Source: Paragonimus skrjabini miyazakii
Lineage: Eukaryota; Platyhelminthes; Trematoda; Plagiorchiida; Troglotrematidae
DNA: 64,000 nt
NCBI GenBank assembly: GCA_014338405.1
Contig: JTDE01000445.1
Location: forward strand, 116,794-180,793
Direction of reading: 5' to 3'
The notes under the pieces are model-generated. The model was not told where the DNA came from. It did not search any database and saw only the letters and a program-made list of their open reading frames with translations. Of this stretch, positions 1 to 12,217 are shown piece after piece. The number at the start of each line of letters is the position of its first letter. Positions within the stretch are counted from its first letter, which is position 1. The position numbers and the translations under genes are program-made.

Positions 1-3000
1 TTTGACAGGTTGATAAACAGAAGCTAGTCAACACATTTGTTACACGAAATTGAAAATCTATTGTTGTGCACTCATCCACAGTCTAGGTCATTCCAAACTG
101 TTTCGCAAGAGCTCATTTGTCTTCTGAAGTTGATGCGATTTTGATGTACAAATTAACCAGTTTACAGAACAGCCGCAAAAATTCGTAAGGACTAATGATT
201 ATCGGAAACTTTGGTAAGGTTTTCATTTAAATGTGAATTGAGGCATCACAAAAATGGCTAACTTTAAATGACATTTGACTACAGCCTTCATAGTCTCAGG
301 TGATCGCATTTTAAATCAGGTGCACTCATCCCACACATAAAATGTAGGGAAATTTATTGACTTGGGATTAGGGGCATTGTGGATATTGTGGATTCACCAA
401 AATGTCGACGGTAGTACGTTTGTCATAGTAAACCTATATTGCCCTAAACAGTAAAGCAGTACAGAACTTTATTGGGTTATTTACTGAACAACTGTTGTTT
501 AAGATCAGTAGCCGTTTGTTTTTCTTTGAAACGTTTCCTTGCCAGTGACATGCCTCAAAAGAGAGGATTATAACTCTATAAAATAAGAATCAAACCGAAA
601 TGATTTTTGGTACGTCTCCCATTTGTTCGGCGGACTGCTAAATGTATGGTAAATTGCACTCTAATATCGTTTTACCAATTAGAGTCAATTGTTTGACTGC
701 ATCAGCCTAACGTAAACAACTGTGCTGTTACAATCAACTTTGTCATGTGAAACAGAAATCTTACGTTGATTATTATCCAAAAAATCGAAACGATTCCGAG
801 AATCGATCTTTGCTGCCAATCGATAAGGATTTTTGTCACTGACGTTTCGCCAATGATTCTGAACCTTTGGATCAGGTATATAAATAAAAATGTTGGGATG
901 ATTGAGGCAGGTGAGACGTGCTAGCCTGCAATTGATAAACCCAAGAAACATCTCTTATCTGGTAATCTGGACAGACAAGAGGCGCAGGCGCAAATCAATA
1001 AAAGTGGTTTACAGCTAACTCAGGTACCAATCACTTAGACAATTATGATCGATAAATCACTTCTATTGTCTCGTATTTCAGCCCAGTTGGCAAGATAAAT
1101 TTGCTGTCATTCGGAGCACAGATGAGGGCCCGTGAGATACAGTCCTACCCAAAACCTAGCAAGGATTTATTATCCTAGTTGAACTGTGAATCACGCACAA
1201 GACGCTGAAGCCATTTGACAATCTTGTCCGGTCTAGTCTGTTAGCCTAGTTTCGGCATCGTACAGGTACAGCTGTAGTGTTCATTCAGCCAAACCGCATT
1301 TCGGCTGTCTGTACGTTTATTCTTCAATCCACATTCCATTGATTTGAAGGGCATGTCCTATTCATAAAGATCACTTCTCCGAGAACTGCCCTAGCTCCCA
1401 GTCTCTGCATCAATTGTCTTTTAAAAATTTCGCTCTGGCGTACTTGAAACCAACTGTGTGTCATCATCCAAATCGGCCAAATGACCACGAACTTATCTAT
1501 TCCGAAAAGTCTTACGAGTCTTATGCTGAACTCCGAATGAGTCAGCTTGATCGGCAACCCTCAACACAACCTCTAGTTGGTGTTTATTCTTAAAGTTTGC
1601 AAGACTACATCTGAAACAAATCCCACAAACTTCTAGGTGAGAATTGTGTCAAGGATCTCAGGCGACTGAGACAATGCCCAGCATTAGAAAAACCTCAAAA
1701 CGTGATTTCATTCGGTGGAGACATCGTGGTTTGGTAGCGCGCCAACAGTATATCTGCAGCCAGAGGATTGGTCAGGTCTTAATAGAGATACAATAAGTTT
1801 CTTTACTGATCTCCTATATCTTAGCTGACGTCGTTGATGGGGGTTCACGTCAGTGCAATGAATGTAACCGGTATAAGGGTATTTGAATTGCATCGGAGCG
1901 GAGACTTAGAACAAACTCATAAATACGGTCATCCAAAGTGAATCGCTAATGACTTTTGTATAATATACTCCGGGGCTAAATTTTCTGCCAAGAGCCTTTG
2001 GTCATAGCTTGTCATCGCTTCCGTTTCGTCCATCCCACTATATTGTGGAGACTGTGGACGTGTCGCAGTATTTCACGTCGAACTTGGCGGTACTCCGGGA
2101 TGCTTCAAACATGCACATCCTGTTAAAGCCGGTGACATACATTCTTGATAAAGCAGCCAGCCTAAACCAATGCGTTGGCGTTCCCGGTTAATCAAGTGGT
2201 TTACTTTGCTTTTGTTCTGTCTCACTTTCCAAAATTTCTATATTTTCCGTTGTTCGGCCTACATCTTCTGACCGATTCGCTTCACTCCTGTAGGTTTAAC
2301 TTGACTGAAAGTCATTCAGTTATTAATCAATATGTATGTTCAACGACAGACTTACATATGGATGTGCAGTGACAGGGATAAGTAATACTTTTATGTTACT
2401 GATATCAGCTGTAAGTTAGCCGTGTAAAAACAGAACACCAGTCAGTTACACTTGCACTCAACATGGCCAATTGTAGGCGAATGAACAATGGGTACTTACA
2501 ATCGTGATATGTGTTTGTTTTTAGCTCAAATTTGTTCTCAGTCAGACAAGCTTACTACACGTCCACTTTTAGTCGGCGCTTCCCGATTAATTTACCTATT
2601 TGCATATTGTATTGAGTAACTGTTCAAAAAGATTAGAGTTACTCATCCGACTGGTTTCTGTAATGGATTATCAGAATCTACAACAAGTGCGAACGTCGTT
2701 GCTGTTGCGCAGAGAATCTGGATAGTGCATTTGTTTGAAATGTTCAGTTAAGGTCACCTATCTGAGGGTGGTTTGACAACATTATCTTGTACTGTGTCGT
2801 TAGAAGACTTTCAAATATTGCGTGTCCAAAGTAAAAAGTAACCAAATTTGATAAGGCGAACGAACAAAGATATGAATCCAAACTGTATCGTGGGGGAACT
2901 TAGCACTTTTACGTGAAACAAATGGTTCCATCATACATTCACTGATCATTTGATAAATAAGAACACCCAGTTATTAGATCATTCATAGTTCCATAGAAAA

Positions 3001-6000
3001 CCTGAAGTTCTCATCGATAAAGATGAAAAACAAACATGGGCGGTGTACACTATTTATCAGCGAAAACTCAGTGATATTTCTCTGGGTGTCTTCGCGTGGG
3101 AATGTACAGGAACCGCTTTCTGCTTTTTGAGTATAGTGGACTAAAACCCGAAAAAGTTGGCAAAACAGAATACAGCCTTCTGTGCCTCGCGCATAAGATA
3201 TTAACCTTGTTCTTTGAAAACTGATACTTTAGTTGCAACTGTGCACTTTCTTGGAAGGTCGCGTCATCGTCCATATGTCTGGGTTTGGACTAACTTATGT
3301 AACCCAAATTACTACAACCGTAATGACGGTCTGAAAGCAACAGAAAATGTTTTGTTTGTACACGTTCTAACGAAAACGTCTCAGTTAACAATAGTTTCAC
3401 AATATAACAAAAACTGAACTTGTTTAAAAATGGCAAACAAAAGTATGAACGTCAATCAAGCTATCCCTATTGTTTGCTAACAGTCAGCGATATTGTTGCT
3501 CTGCCCACCAAAACTGAAGTTTTATAAATTACGTCAAAATATGGAATTCGCCATGAATGGTAATACCAAATTGATCAGAGAGTGGACACTCAAAAAGTTT
3601 CTGCATTTCGTTTTGTTTTTACCCGAGTTCTTTAGGTGAGTCACACTTCAAATACAAACTTCAAAAGATTTAATCAGTCCAAGTAAATCTGATCACTTTA
3701 ATTATGATCTCATGTTAACCGAAGGAACCTGACATTTTCTCTGTTGGTATTATTTCACTGTTGGTTGTTACCACTCAACTTCGCGAAAGAACACCAAACT
3801 CATGACCATTGAAAGAAAACATTTTGATTTGAAATTAAAAGAAACTTAGACATTTATCAAAATACACACATTAGGTTGATATTTTTGCGTAAATTTTTAT
3901 TAACGCGTAATGAATAGTCCTCCAGTTGTACAAGTTGAACTATCTGTGACTTATCAATAAACGTTTGGTTACAGACAACGCGGCAAATTTTCTGGATTAT
4001 TTTTTTCCCCGTGCAAGTCGCTAATCGTCTACAAGTTTCAGTCGTATTTGATTGTTGATAGTAATTGGGAAGCGACAACCGAGTGGTTCACCTCGAGTAC
4101 AGTATGTTGAAATGAAACATCTCGATATAGTTCTAATCATATCGGTAAATGTTCGTAGGGTAGAGGTGCGGCAGTAACAATATAAAATCACCGATCGAAT
4201 GAATCCGTATGCGGATTAACAACTGTGATTGACATATTGCTGGTCTGAGAAAGTGAAAGAGAAAAGTCAATTTTCAGGCAAAATGGCATCTATAATCTCA
4301 CCAACAGTCAGGTGATTTCACTCACAGTTTTACTCGAAACACTAACAGCAAGTTGGCCACAATAAATTATTTTGACCATACAGTGGGGTTTACCCATATA
4401 ACTTGTCTTTAGTCTGTTAGTTAGACTCCCTAGTGTCCTGGCCATGTTAAGCGGATGTCGTGATTTGGCAGCGATAAAGCCATCTGAGTTTCGCTGTACA
4501 CCATCGTTCATCTGTGAAATTTCATTAATGAAGGGGCCTAATTCCGTCGGGAAGTTTATTTATTGACAGTTAACGTAGAACTTTACAGACGTATAAAGCC
4601 CACTTACGTGTCTCACGAATAAATAATCTGGTTTCAAAATCATCCCGGGACCTGACTTAAAAAACCCGAAAAGTTTCCTCATCCATATCATCTAAGTCTA
4701 AAACAAATGCACGTCTATTTTCTGCATAGAAATGAACAGGGAAAACTGAAGATTAGCAAACGTGAATCAATTTTACAAATGATACCGGAAAATCGTTTGT
4801 TTTTCTGCTACGGAACTGGCACCAACTGGCGGCGCCTTATTTTCGTTGAATTATTTTTTGTGCCTAGACAACTCTCGATGAAGAAATGACAAATTCTTAA
4901 GAATTTTGCGTCGCCAAATTGCGGATTTTGGACCAGAGCAGCTCCGTGAAAATTGTCCACTTAAGATAACATTTTTATACTCCTAAAAGTTGAATTTCCA
5001 ATGTTTATTGTTTTTTCGTTTGGATCACAGATTTGCTCAAATTACCCATGGTTTAATTGTGTTTGCTAAAATGGAACTGAATGATACTCTGGGGTAGCTC
5101 ACTCGGCTTTCCGGGTTAAGTGATTTAGAGTTAATTGATCAATAATTGTGGGAACCTGATCTATCGTGTCAAAATAAGTTGATTGAAATATCGTTTATTC
5201 AATCCTGTTAGTGAGCGACTAAAGTAAATGTCTGATGAATAAAAAGTATAAATAAGGGGAGACAAAGAGGAGTTTGTAACACGGAGTTTTATGACAATTG
5301 ACTGAACTTTAATCCCAACAAATAAAGAGGTTGACAGATGTTATTTACATTTGTCTGTGTAGTGATCATACTGCATCGTAAGTTACAATTCATAGTTTGC
5401 AAAAAAATAATTTTGACAGGCACTCATTGGTATCGACTCTACTTTGTCTTATCGGCAATAACCATTTCACCTACGGCCGTTGACATGCTTTACTTCAAGG
5501 AAGATTGTTACCAGTTCCCTCGTTATTCACAAGTAATATATTGTTAGTAAGCCATAAGGTGTGAAGTCCATGCCTAAATGAGTTCAAAACACGAAAGTGT
5601 AACCAAACTTCAAGAAAACTAGCATGCAAAAAGAGCCTGCGTCATTAAGTATGAAGTATCGTATGATGGCATAACATCCAAGTGACCAGACGAACAACTC
5701 TCGGGCGACATTTTTAGCCCAAACTAAGGTTGATTACAAGTTGAGGCAGTTACTTGTATCTTGCCTGCGAAACTCGATTGCAATGTTACAGCTGCCCTGG
5801 TAGCCACTGAAATGTAACGGGTTTTGGCTGTACTATAGCCCAAAACTCTATCGTTTTAAACCATCTAAATGTAAACATTGTGCGGTCAACCTTTTGTCTT
5901 CTCTGTTTAGATGTGCAGCCTGACGTCGTCGTTTCACTTATAGAGGAGTTGCACGTGCTCGACAAGCTGCATTTTAAAAAACGATGTGATTGTAGTCTAC
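1..6000. other. No supported gene; AT-rich non-coding or intronic DNA
   Basis: I see no recognisable gene, RNA or repeat here. Short open frames occur on both strands, for example 2009-2191 (plus), 3857-4078 (minus) and 4707-4889 (plus), but their length and number fit chance. One possible small exon is 5420-5532 (plus). It follows a TTTTGACAG acceptor, ends before GTAATA, and encodes a segment with W, Y, C and P residues. I could not relate it to any family. Confidence 0.5.
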
Positions 6001-6341
6001 CGCCTAAAAATAAGTTGTAGAATTTCGGAGAGCTGTCATGTTCGGTTGTGGGCGGTCCGAGAAATGTATGCAATAATTCGATAAAGTTACGAATGTAATG
6101 CACTCGGCTACATTGCATGTAAACTTGGTATGTAACACCTTGCATTATTTTCTCGTAGTTTGTGTGTTCTAAACCATTCGTATCACTATTTACACAGCAT
6201 GCATCATACCACTGTGCAATCTTAATGTGTAACATGTCTACAGCTTCATAAACATCTGGCACAGCCGACGTTGGATAGTTCCTCAAAATTACCGTCTCAA
6301 AAGTGGACAGAAATTGGACAAACTCAGCATAACTATTCTCG
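6001..6341 (-). CDS. Putative internal exon of an unidentified gene (longest open frame in window)
   Basis: The minus-strand frame runs open from upstream of 6341 down to 5786, and is the longest open stretch in the window. Within it, an AACAAG acceptor just above 6341 and a GTAGAC donor just below 6001 bound a 341-base segment. That segment reads as 113 whole codons plus one base at each end. The predicted peptide is protein-like, with a balanced mix of hydrophobic, acidic and aromatic residues, clustered Tyr and Cys, and no simple repeats. I do not recognise a domain. A helical, mostly cytosolic region would fit the composition, but that is inference. No second minus-strand exon could be linked to it by phase. 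Below 6001 the frame stays open for 70 more codons but becomes Ser/Thr/Lys-rich and less convincing. Confidence 0.33.
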
Positions 6342-7020
6342 CTTGTTAGTGTATAACATAAAGGTTTGTTTAGTTTGAAATTTTAAATATTCGAGAATCA
6401 CAGTAGAAGCTTCGAAATCAGTTTCCGAAAATAGAAATGTTTTCGATGAGCTAGTGTCTTAGGAAGTCATTGGACGATAAGGAAGGTAATGATATAAAAT
6501 GAAACGAGAGACAAGATGATTTGACAAAGCAAATGTGAATTCGTAACGTTCACGTTGAGAGACGAAGCAATTCTTATAAAATCAACGCTAGGTAGACTGG
6601 AGTTTTGAAAAGGGAACAAATCTGTGCATAGTTTGGCAGTATGCGCAGGAAGTCGTGAACGAAATATTTTAAAGCATCTTAACGGAATTGTTTTGCTCCG
6701 TTCACGACCGATTTGTTTGTAGATAAGACACGCTGATTACTATTACATAGTATGGCTGTTTGAGCATGGTAGACGATACAAGACATCCTTTACATTTCTG
6801 GGTGTTGGTCATAGTCAACCAGATGGGCTAAGACGGGTAAGCTGTTGTTTTATGCTTTTCTGTCTGAAAGCTTTTACGAATTTGCAATTGCCTATTGCGT
6901 CATGGTCCATATCAACCACTTAGGTATATGTTCATCCATATTTTATCGTAGGCACCGATCTGTTCTGCTGATGTAGCCGTCACTGCAACTTCAGGTGAAC
7001 TGATAGATTATCTGTGAGTC
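6342..7020. other. Gene-free stretch
   Basis: I see nothing supportable between the minus-strand open frame and the Penelope-like fragment; there is only AT-rich sequence with short open frames. Confidence 0.5.
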
Positions 7021-7024
7021 TGAA

Positions 7025-7303
7025 CATTTCGGTAGGACACGATCGTGAATGAGCTGGGCGACACTCCTAGTTGTGAGTAACAACCGCAATTTGGCCGCCG
7101 GGTATGTACCAATATAACAGACTGTAATTTTTGACTTACATCAGTTGTGATATGATTGCCTTTGAAAGGAAGGTTCAAAAAGACCTGCTTCTAAGGAACC
7201 GTACTCACGGCAGCCTTGACCAGTCTTTTCTTGCTGTGAGCATCGATGAACTTCTCAGGATAGCCGTTTGCGAGCAACGCTTTATTTAAACTTTCCTTCC
7301 CTC
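7025..7303 (-). pseudogene. Penelope-like element fragment, post-RT region (inverted part)
   Basis: Read on the minus strand from 7303 downward, one frame gives the conserved stretch that follows the reverse transcriptase core of Penelope-like elements. A segment reading LLANGYPEKFI is followed by a basic patch. After one in-frame TAG at about 7198 comes VFLNLPFKGN, then a helix-like stretch and a CxC-like region. NGYP-x-x-FI and LPFKG are hallmarks of this connector in Penelope-like proteins. The palm domain and anything N-terminal to it are missing, and the frame stops at about 7020. It abuts, head to head, the plus-strand GIY-YIG-side fragment starting near 7305. This is a dead, 5'-truncated retroelement remnant, not a host gene. 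The family call comes from remembered motif order; no search was run. Confidence 0.7.
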
Positions 7304-7304
7304 C

Positions 7305-7625
7305 TTGCAGGCAGTCATCGGTGCAGATCTCCCGAGCCCTATGAAACAGGGTTCTCACCAGACCTCGTTTATAAGTAAGCGGTGCAAAAGAAGAAAATTG
7401 CGAATAGTGGCAACAGAACGAGTGAGACGAAATCCGACCTCATCCATTGTAAGGCACATCATGGAAACAGGTCACGTTGTTTACCCCGCCAATTCGTTTC
7501 GAGTGTTGCGTAATCAGAATCCGAAGTTGCTTGCCTTCTCCAAAACAATGTTAATCAATACTCGTCGTTCGGTCCTGTGTGTGCATAACCTGTTGACTCA
7601 TGCAGTTTATCTGCCCTGGAACTGA
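7305..7625 (+). pseudogene. Penelope-like element fragment, C-terminal endonuclease-side region
   Basis: The plus-strand frame carries the C-terminal signature of Penelope-like retroelements. In order it shows an Arg/Lys-rich segment, a site resembling the R-x-x-EH-x-P block (here ATERVRRNP), then SSIVRHIMETGH, then an aromatic FRVLR segment, an AFSKTMLIN helix, VLCVH and finally LPWN before the stop. In intact elements this is the distal half of the GIY-YIG endonuclease domain, which nicks target DNA. The catalytic GIY...YIG start is absent, and several usual residues are replaced, such as Gln-Lys after the LC motif. The frame begins exactly at the junction with the inverted fragment at 7025-7303. 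The following 3' stretch to about 7730 may be element 3' UTR; it holds the complementary arms CAGTTATC and GATAACTG. Confidence 0.75.
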
Positions 7626-10600
7626 TAACAGCCCTTGTTTTGAGTGAAGTGTCAAAACAGACTATATAGATTATTAGTCACTGTTGTTAGCATTGGTCAG
7701 TTATCGTGTTATCAGTGTGATTGATAACTGTAACGTTCTGTGAATTCTTTCCCCGTATGTTGAGGCTCGCAGTGGTTTCTCTTGTATGATGCTGTTAACG
7801 AATTTTTTCAGGATAAATGTTATTGGTGAAAAGGTCCTGCTGTTCGTTAGTGCTGCTCATACTTTGTCTCCTGCAGACATTTCTCTCCATGATGTTCAAA
7901 TCCCCCACAAGGCTCTGTTTTAGTCTGATAGGCACATATTTGTGAAAGTGTGCTTACACCGTATAGGGTGAGGACGTACTGAAAACAGTTCGATTTGATC
8001 CACCAGTAAACAGAAGCAGCCTATTAGCCCGAAATCGGCGTACAAAACTTTAATTTGTAGCAGTCTGTACTATTTACAAACTCATACATTCTAAGAGGTT
8101 TCCTGAATTCTGACGTTTACAACTTCATGACTAAAAACAACGTTTTTGTAAGGTATCCGCACCAAATTTAGTACGAATGAAGTCGAATAATTTGGTGTCA
8201 TGTTTAGCATGCTATTGATAAATCGAGTGAAGCTAACACAGCGTTGTGAGCACCACGTCAGGTTGCCTTCCTATGAAGTATTTTAACTGGAACCACGTTA
8301 ACAAAGAATAGAGGTCACATGGGATCTGCTGTGGTTAGGTCAGTCTGCGCTACGTCTGAATTGGTTGTTTGAATTTTTTGTCAACTAAGTATTACAATTT
8401 CCTCGTAACTTCATGTTATTCTGAATTGACTTATCAAAAAGATCGCTGCATTTTTTGCTTCGCTTGTTATGCTTCACAGAATGAAGTTAGTGGTGACCTG
8501 CGTGTTCAAATTCACAATTGCCAGGGCGCAGAAGACGCTGGTTATCATTTGTTACAGCAACTCATTATAAAGTTCCATTGCATGCTGGTGATTATATCTA
8601 CGCGTGTGTGCCCATATGCCGGGAGCAGTCATCTGACTGTAATAGAAAGTGAACTGGTCTTGATCCATTTTCTATAAAGTGATGTCTCATGATGATTTGA
8701 GAAGCTGGTTGTACCGGTCATGAAAGATGGTCTATTAACGAGCCAATGGGAATAAATGCAACGTCCAAATTCAACAAAGTCTTAAGTTATCGTGAAATGA
8801 ATATGCACATATACAGTAAAACTACTGAACCAAGAGTGATGTAATGTGATATTTCACAACTTGTTATTTTCATAAATTACGGAACATTTCCTATGTGGCT
8901 ACAATGAGACTTTATGCAACTAGTTTGCCAAACCAAATTACGTCCTCCAAAGCCTCGATACTTAAATTGTCATGTGATCAGAATGCTAAGTTGACCGTCT
9001 TCAATTTCCATACACACTTTTGTCCAATTCGTTTCGAGCTACAAAACGACTCGTGTACACAGAGAACACAATTTAAAATCAGTAAATCTATACAGCACGG
9101 TCGGTCTAGTATAATTCAGTCAGTTGTTCCACTGAAATCAGAAGTGGACCAATGAACAAAGAACGACTTTTAAATTAAATCGATTGCAACGAAAGTAGTC
9201 TAGATGGTTTTTATGTGGCAGAAAAAAACAAGTTATATACCTGTTAAAAGTCAAGCAGATTTGTTGCTTCGGGGTACTGCGCTGTGTGCATCAGTGTGCC
9301 ACACTAGTGAGCATCAATTTTTAGACAAGACGTCGTACTACTTGTGATTTTAAGCATACCTACTCTCTAATTGTCACACACGGGGAAGCATTGTACACAA
9401 TAATCTTGACGGCCTTTACAAGTAGTGGTCTCAGAAGACGTGGAGTAACAAAGGCATTTCACGCGTTCACACTACCCAGATGGCATGTAATATAGCTAGG
9501 GTTTAAGTGGAGTCACACTATGTTGAAACAAAACTGACTGAAACGTTCAAAATTAAATGCTCATCTAATATCCGTTATGGCAAACACAACTCCGTCACTC
9601 CCTGTTTTATATAAAAAACCGGTGAGCGGTCAAGCCCAGCAAAGTCTGCTTCGATTAATTTACTGCAACCTGAGATTGACTCCAACTGACTTCGTATACC
9701 AGTTGTCGATTTCTTGCTTGCCCCTGAAAAACGACTATGTTCGATCGATTACATTCTATCGTGGGTCCCAGTTTTGTGTGTGCAATTTTTGCCCTTCTTA
9801 AGAGTGACTCACAGAAGTAGCATTGCACTATTATAACGCATCAAATGACCAGTGAATACTAAATTATAAAATGCGTAAATTTAAGAAGTCTAAGCAGTCT
9901 ATGAATACCGCTGGCTTAAGTATTGTGCAACAATTCAGAGCGAAAAGCAAATCAAAAGTCACGTTGACAAAAACTTTCTTTGTAACTTGCCAACATTCAG
10001 TTATACCACATAGAGCTGTTTTAGAAAACCACTGCTTGTTCTGGAATCGTCACTAATAGTTTACACACTGCAATTATTAGAAGCTGCGATCGTTACTAGA
10101 ACGTAGACAGTAGTTAATTTGCGAGTTTGTTGTGCTGTTTATCCTAAACTCAATGAAGTTTGTAAATCAGGGCAACAGATCAGCACTTGCCTTTTTTCTA
10201 ATAGGACATGTGTTTTAGGTCCACCAAGTACGCAAGCTTGGTTAGTGGCAACAATCACGAGACCGGTCATGTGCTTCCAGCGAACGTTGACCATTGGGCA
10301 CATGTTACTTATCTTACCATGCTACATAAAACTCATAACTGAGACTTTTGAGCACAGCGGTCTGATGCAAGGAAAACAAGTCATAATTCTGATAAGGAAT
10401 ATGCTTCATGAAATAATTGTAAGAATGTGGCTTTACATCAACTAAATCTCCACTTGACTGTCTCGGAAGTGCGTAACCCTATGCAACGGACGGTGAGAGA
10501 AATCACTGCACCTCAATTCAGAAAGGTTATCTTGCTGTCCTTAACTTTCATATGAACAAACCCTGAAAACTTAGAGGTTGAGGTTATACTGAAGTCACAT

Positions 10601-11634
10601 GGGTGACATACGTCAAATGTATTTCGTATGAAAACGTTTGACCAAAAAACCTTGATGAATAGTTAGAACATTTAAGTCATTAAAAGTTGGAAATAACTTA
10701 ACTTGGACTTATTCTATTACGGTTACATTGCGACTACTACCAAGTTCGGTGCAATTTGTTCACATCACATTAGTTTATGTATATATTTGACTTTCACCTG
10801 TTAATTTTTTACCATAAAAACAAGAAACACGGAATATCTTCACTGATATTTGCCACCAAACTATCAACCCACTACCTATTTTTGCATTTGTTTGAACTCA
10901 TTAGAAATTAGTTGCTTGAAAGACCCTCACTTTTGTCAAAGGTTGCATTACGAATTCAAAAGGTCAATACCTTAATCATCAGGCTTGTAAGCTTCAATCA
11001 CCGTATCTGCAGCAATGCCCATAAAGTTAGGTTCCAACATAATATTTCAAGTTTACTTGTCACCATATATAATTTTTGCATCTATTTTGATGATATGCTT
11101 CATCAGCAAGAAGCTGAATGGTATTGGAAGTGATGATTGCATTGACACTCAAAATATGTTCTTCCTGCTTATATGAAAAATGCCCTTCTTAATCCAAATC
11201 GTTTATAGTTCATTGGTTGTGCATACCTATAGGTATCAAATTATGCAACAATTTAATGGCCGGCATTGCAGTGAGACTTGTGAATAGAACCCATTCGTAA
11301 AGGTTTTGTCTGAAGTTATCCAGTTCAAGTAGTGACCACATTCGTTGCGTAACGTTCGTACGATACGGTCGTCTGAGTTCCCCAATTCATTGGATCATCC
11401 ACTTTACTCTAAATAATTAGACCATCGATAGAGCACGTTCAATCCGCGGGTAGGTTGGCCGAAGATTTCTTCGTACTGATAACATAACGCTGCCATTTGT
11501 TGATGGCTAGGCCCAAAACAGTTGTTTCTTGTCGTTGTGTGTATGCAGATAAACTTACTTCCGAGGAATGTAGGTGGCTTATTTCTGCTTAACAAATGCA
11601 CTGTTACTGAAGAGTAGTCGGGAAGTTGGTCAAA
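7626..11634. other. Mostly gene-free; weak open frames only
   Basis: Plus-strand open frames at 8369-8677, 8895-9155, 9577-9801, 10119-10445 and 10912-11133 have no recognisable domain. The one at 8895-9155 is the most protein-like, with evenly spread Cys, Phe and polar residues, but it lacks a clear acceptor. The last one ends in EAEWYW, which resembles the start of an SH2 domain in PI3-kinase regulatory subunits. No FLVR motif follows, so I treat that as coincidence. On the minus strand 11404-11634 is open and continues into element A, so it is probably read-through. Confidence 0.45.
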
Positions 11635-12217
11635 TTCAAATTGAACGTCACTCAAAGTTGATCGCAACTGTCGCATTCCCGTAGACATTCCACTTGACCC
11701 CTTCCGAAAAGACACACCAGACTCAAGTTTCGCTCTCAATAGAGCTCCTCAGTAGTGTATATCCTTGCCATGACCGGGATTAGAACTCCGACCACGCGTT
11801 CATGAGACAACCGTGTTCATCAACGCGCCAATGACCTCACATTAGGCACGACCGATTGATCATATGAAAACCAAATCTTCTACGGCTCATCAATAAACAA
11901 AACGCCACTCAACATGTTAGTGATTTCTGTGATTTCAACTTGGAGAGAAGTCATAGTCGAGGGGATATCGATGGTAATTAACAGGACAGTTACTGTATCT
12001 GCTCTCGAGACGATTGAGCAACCTGTTTATTACTCACAAGCGAAAGTGACTGAGCGTTCACATATGAGCTAGTCCCAATTGTTTCAACGATATATACTAC
12101 TTATGAGCTCTAGTTAGAACGGAACTCAAGTCTAGTATTTCTTTTCGAAAAGGGTCAAGTGAAAAGTCTATGGGAGTGTGACGGTTGGGATCAATTGTGG
12201 ATGATGTTCAGCTTGAA
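11635..12217 (+). mobile_element. Composite hammerhead SINE-like element A (head-to-head)
   Basis: The first about 230 bases are the reverse complement of the tail, hammerhead (H) and tRNA-like (T) parts of the family. Next come, in forward orientation, the middle region (M, about 11865-12030), the linker containing CTCACAAGCGAAAG (J), a shortened T part, H, and a tail ending near GATGTTCAGCTTGAA. The outer ends are inverted copies of the same tail. Element C at about 32 kb has the same parts joined at the same point, a TCATATGAAAACC junction between inverted T and M, but in the opposite orientation. The left, minus-strand ribozyme is intact. The right, plus-strand ribozyme is dead: its CTGANGA core reads CTTATGA and its GAAA reads GGAA. 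Much of the right T part is deleted. No obvious target-site duplication was seen. Confidence 0.85.
11714..11758 (-). ncRNA. Hammerhead ribozyme, intact core (element A, left arm)
   Basis: Read on the minus strand, stem I is ACACTA paired with TGGTGT (one G-T wobble) and the core is CTGAGGA, fitting CUGANGA. Stem II is GCTCT-ATTG-AGAGC, perfectly paired, followed by GAAA. Stem III is the minimal ACT-TG-AGT, and the cleavage triplet is GTC. Cleavage is expected between the bases complementary to 11720 and 11719. The very short stem III and open stem I match the minimal type seen in schistosome Sm-alpha and other metazoan retroelement ribozymes. All core bases needed for catalysis are present. 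Confidence 0.85.

Noticed and set aside
11101..11133. EAEWYW peptide resembling the start of the N-terminal SH2 domain of PI3-kinase p85
   Set aside because: Only six residues match, no FLVR-type motif or other SH2 exon was found downstream, and the open frame is short.
11404..11739. 111-codon minus-strand frame as an independent gene
   Set aside because: Its N-terminal part is the tail and ribozyme region of element A; the rest has no start or recognisable domain.
12090..12160. Active ribozyme in the right arm of element A
   Set aside because: The core reads CTTATGA and GGAA instead of CTGANGA and GAAA, so catalysis is not expected.
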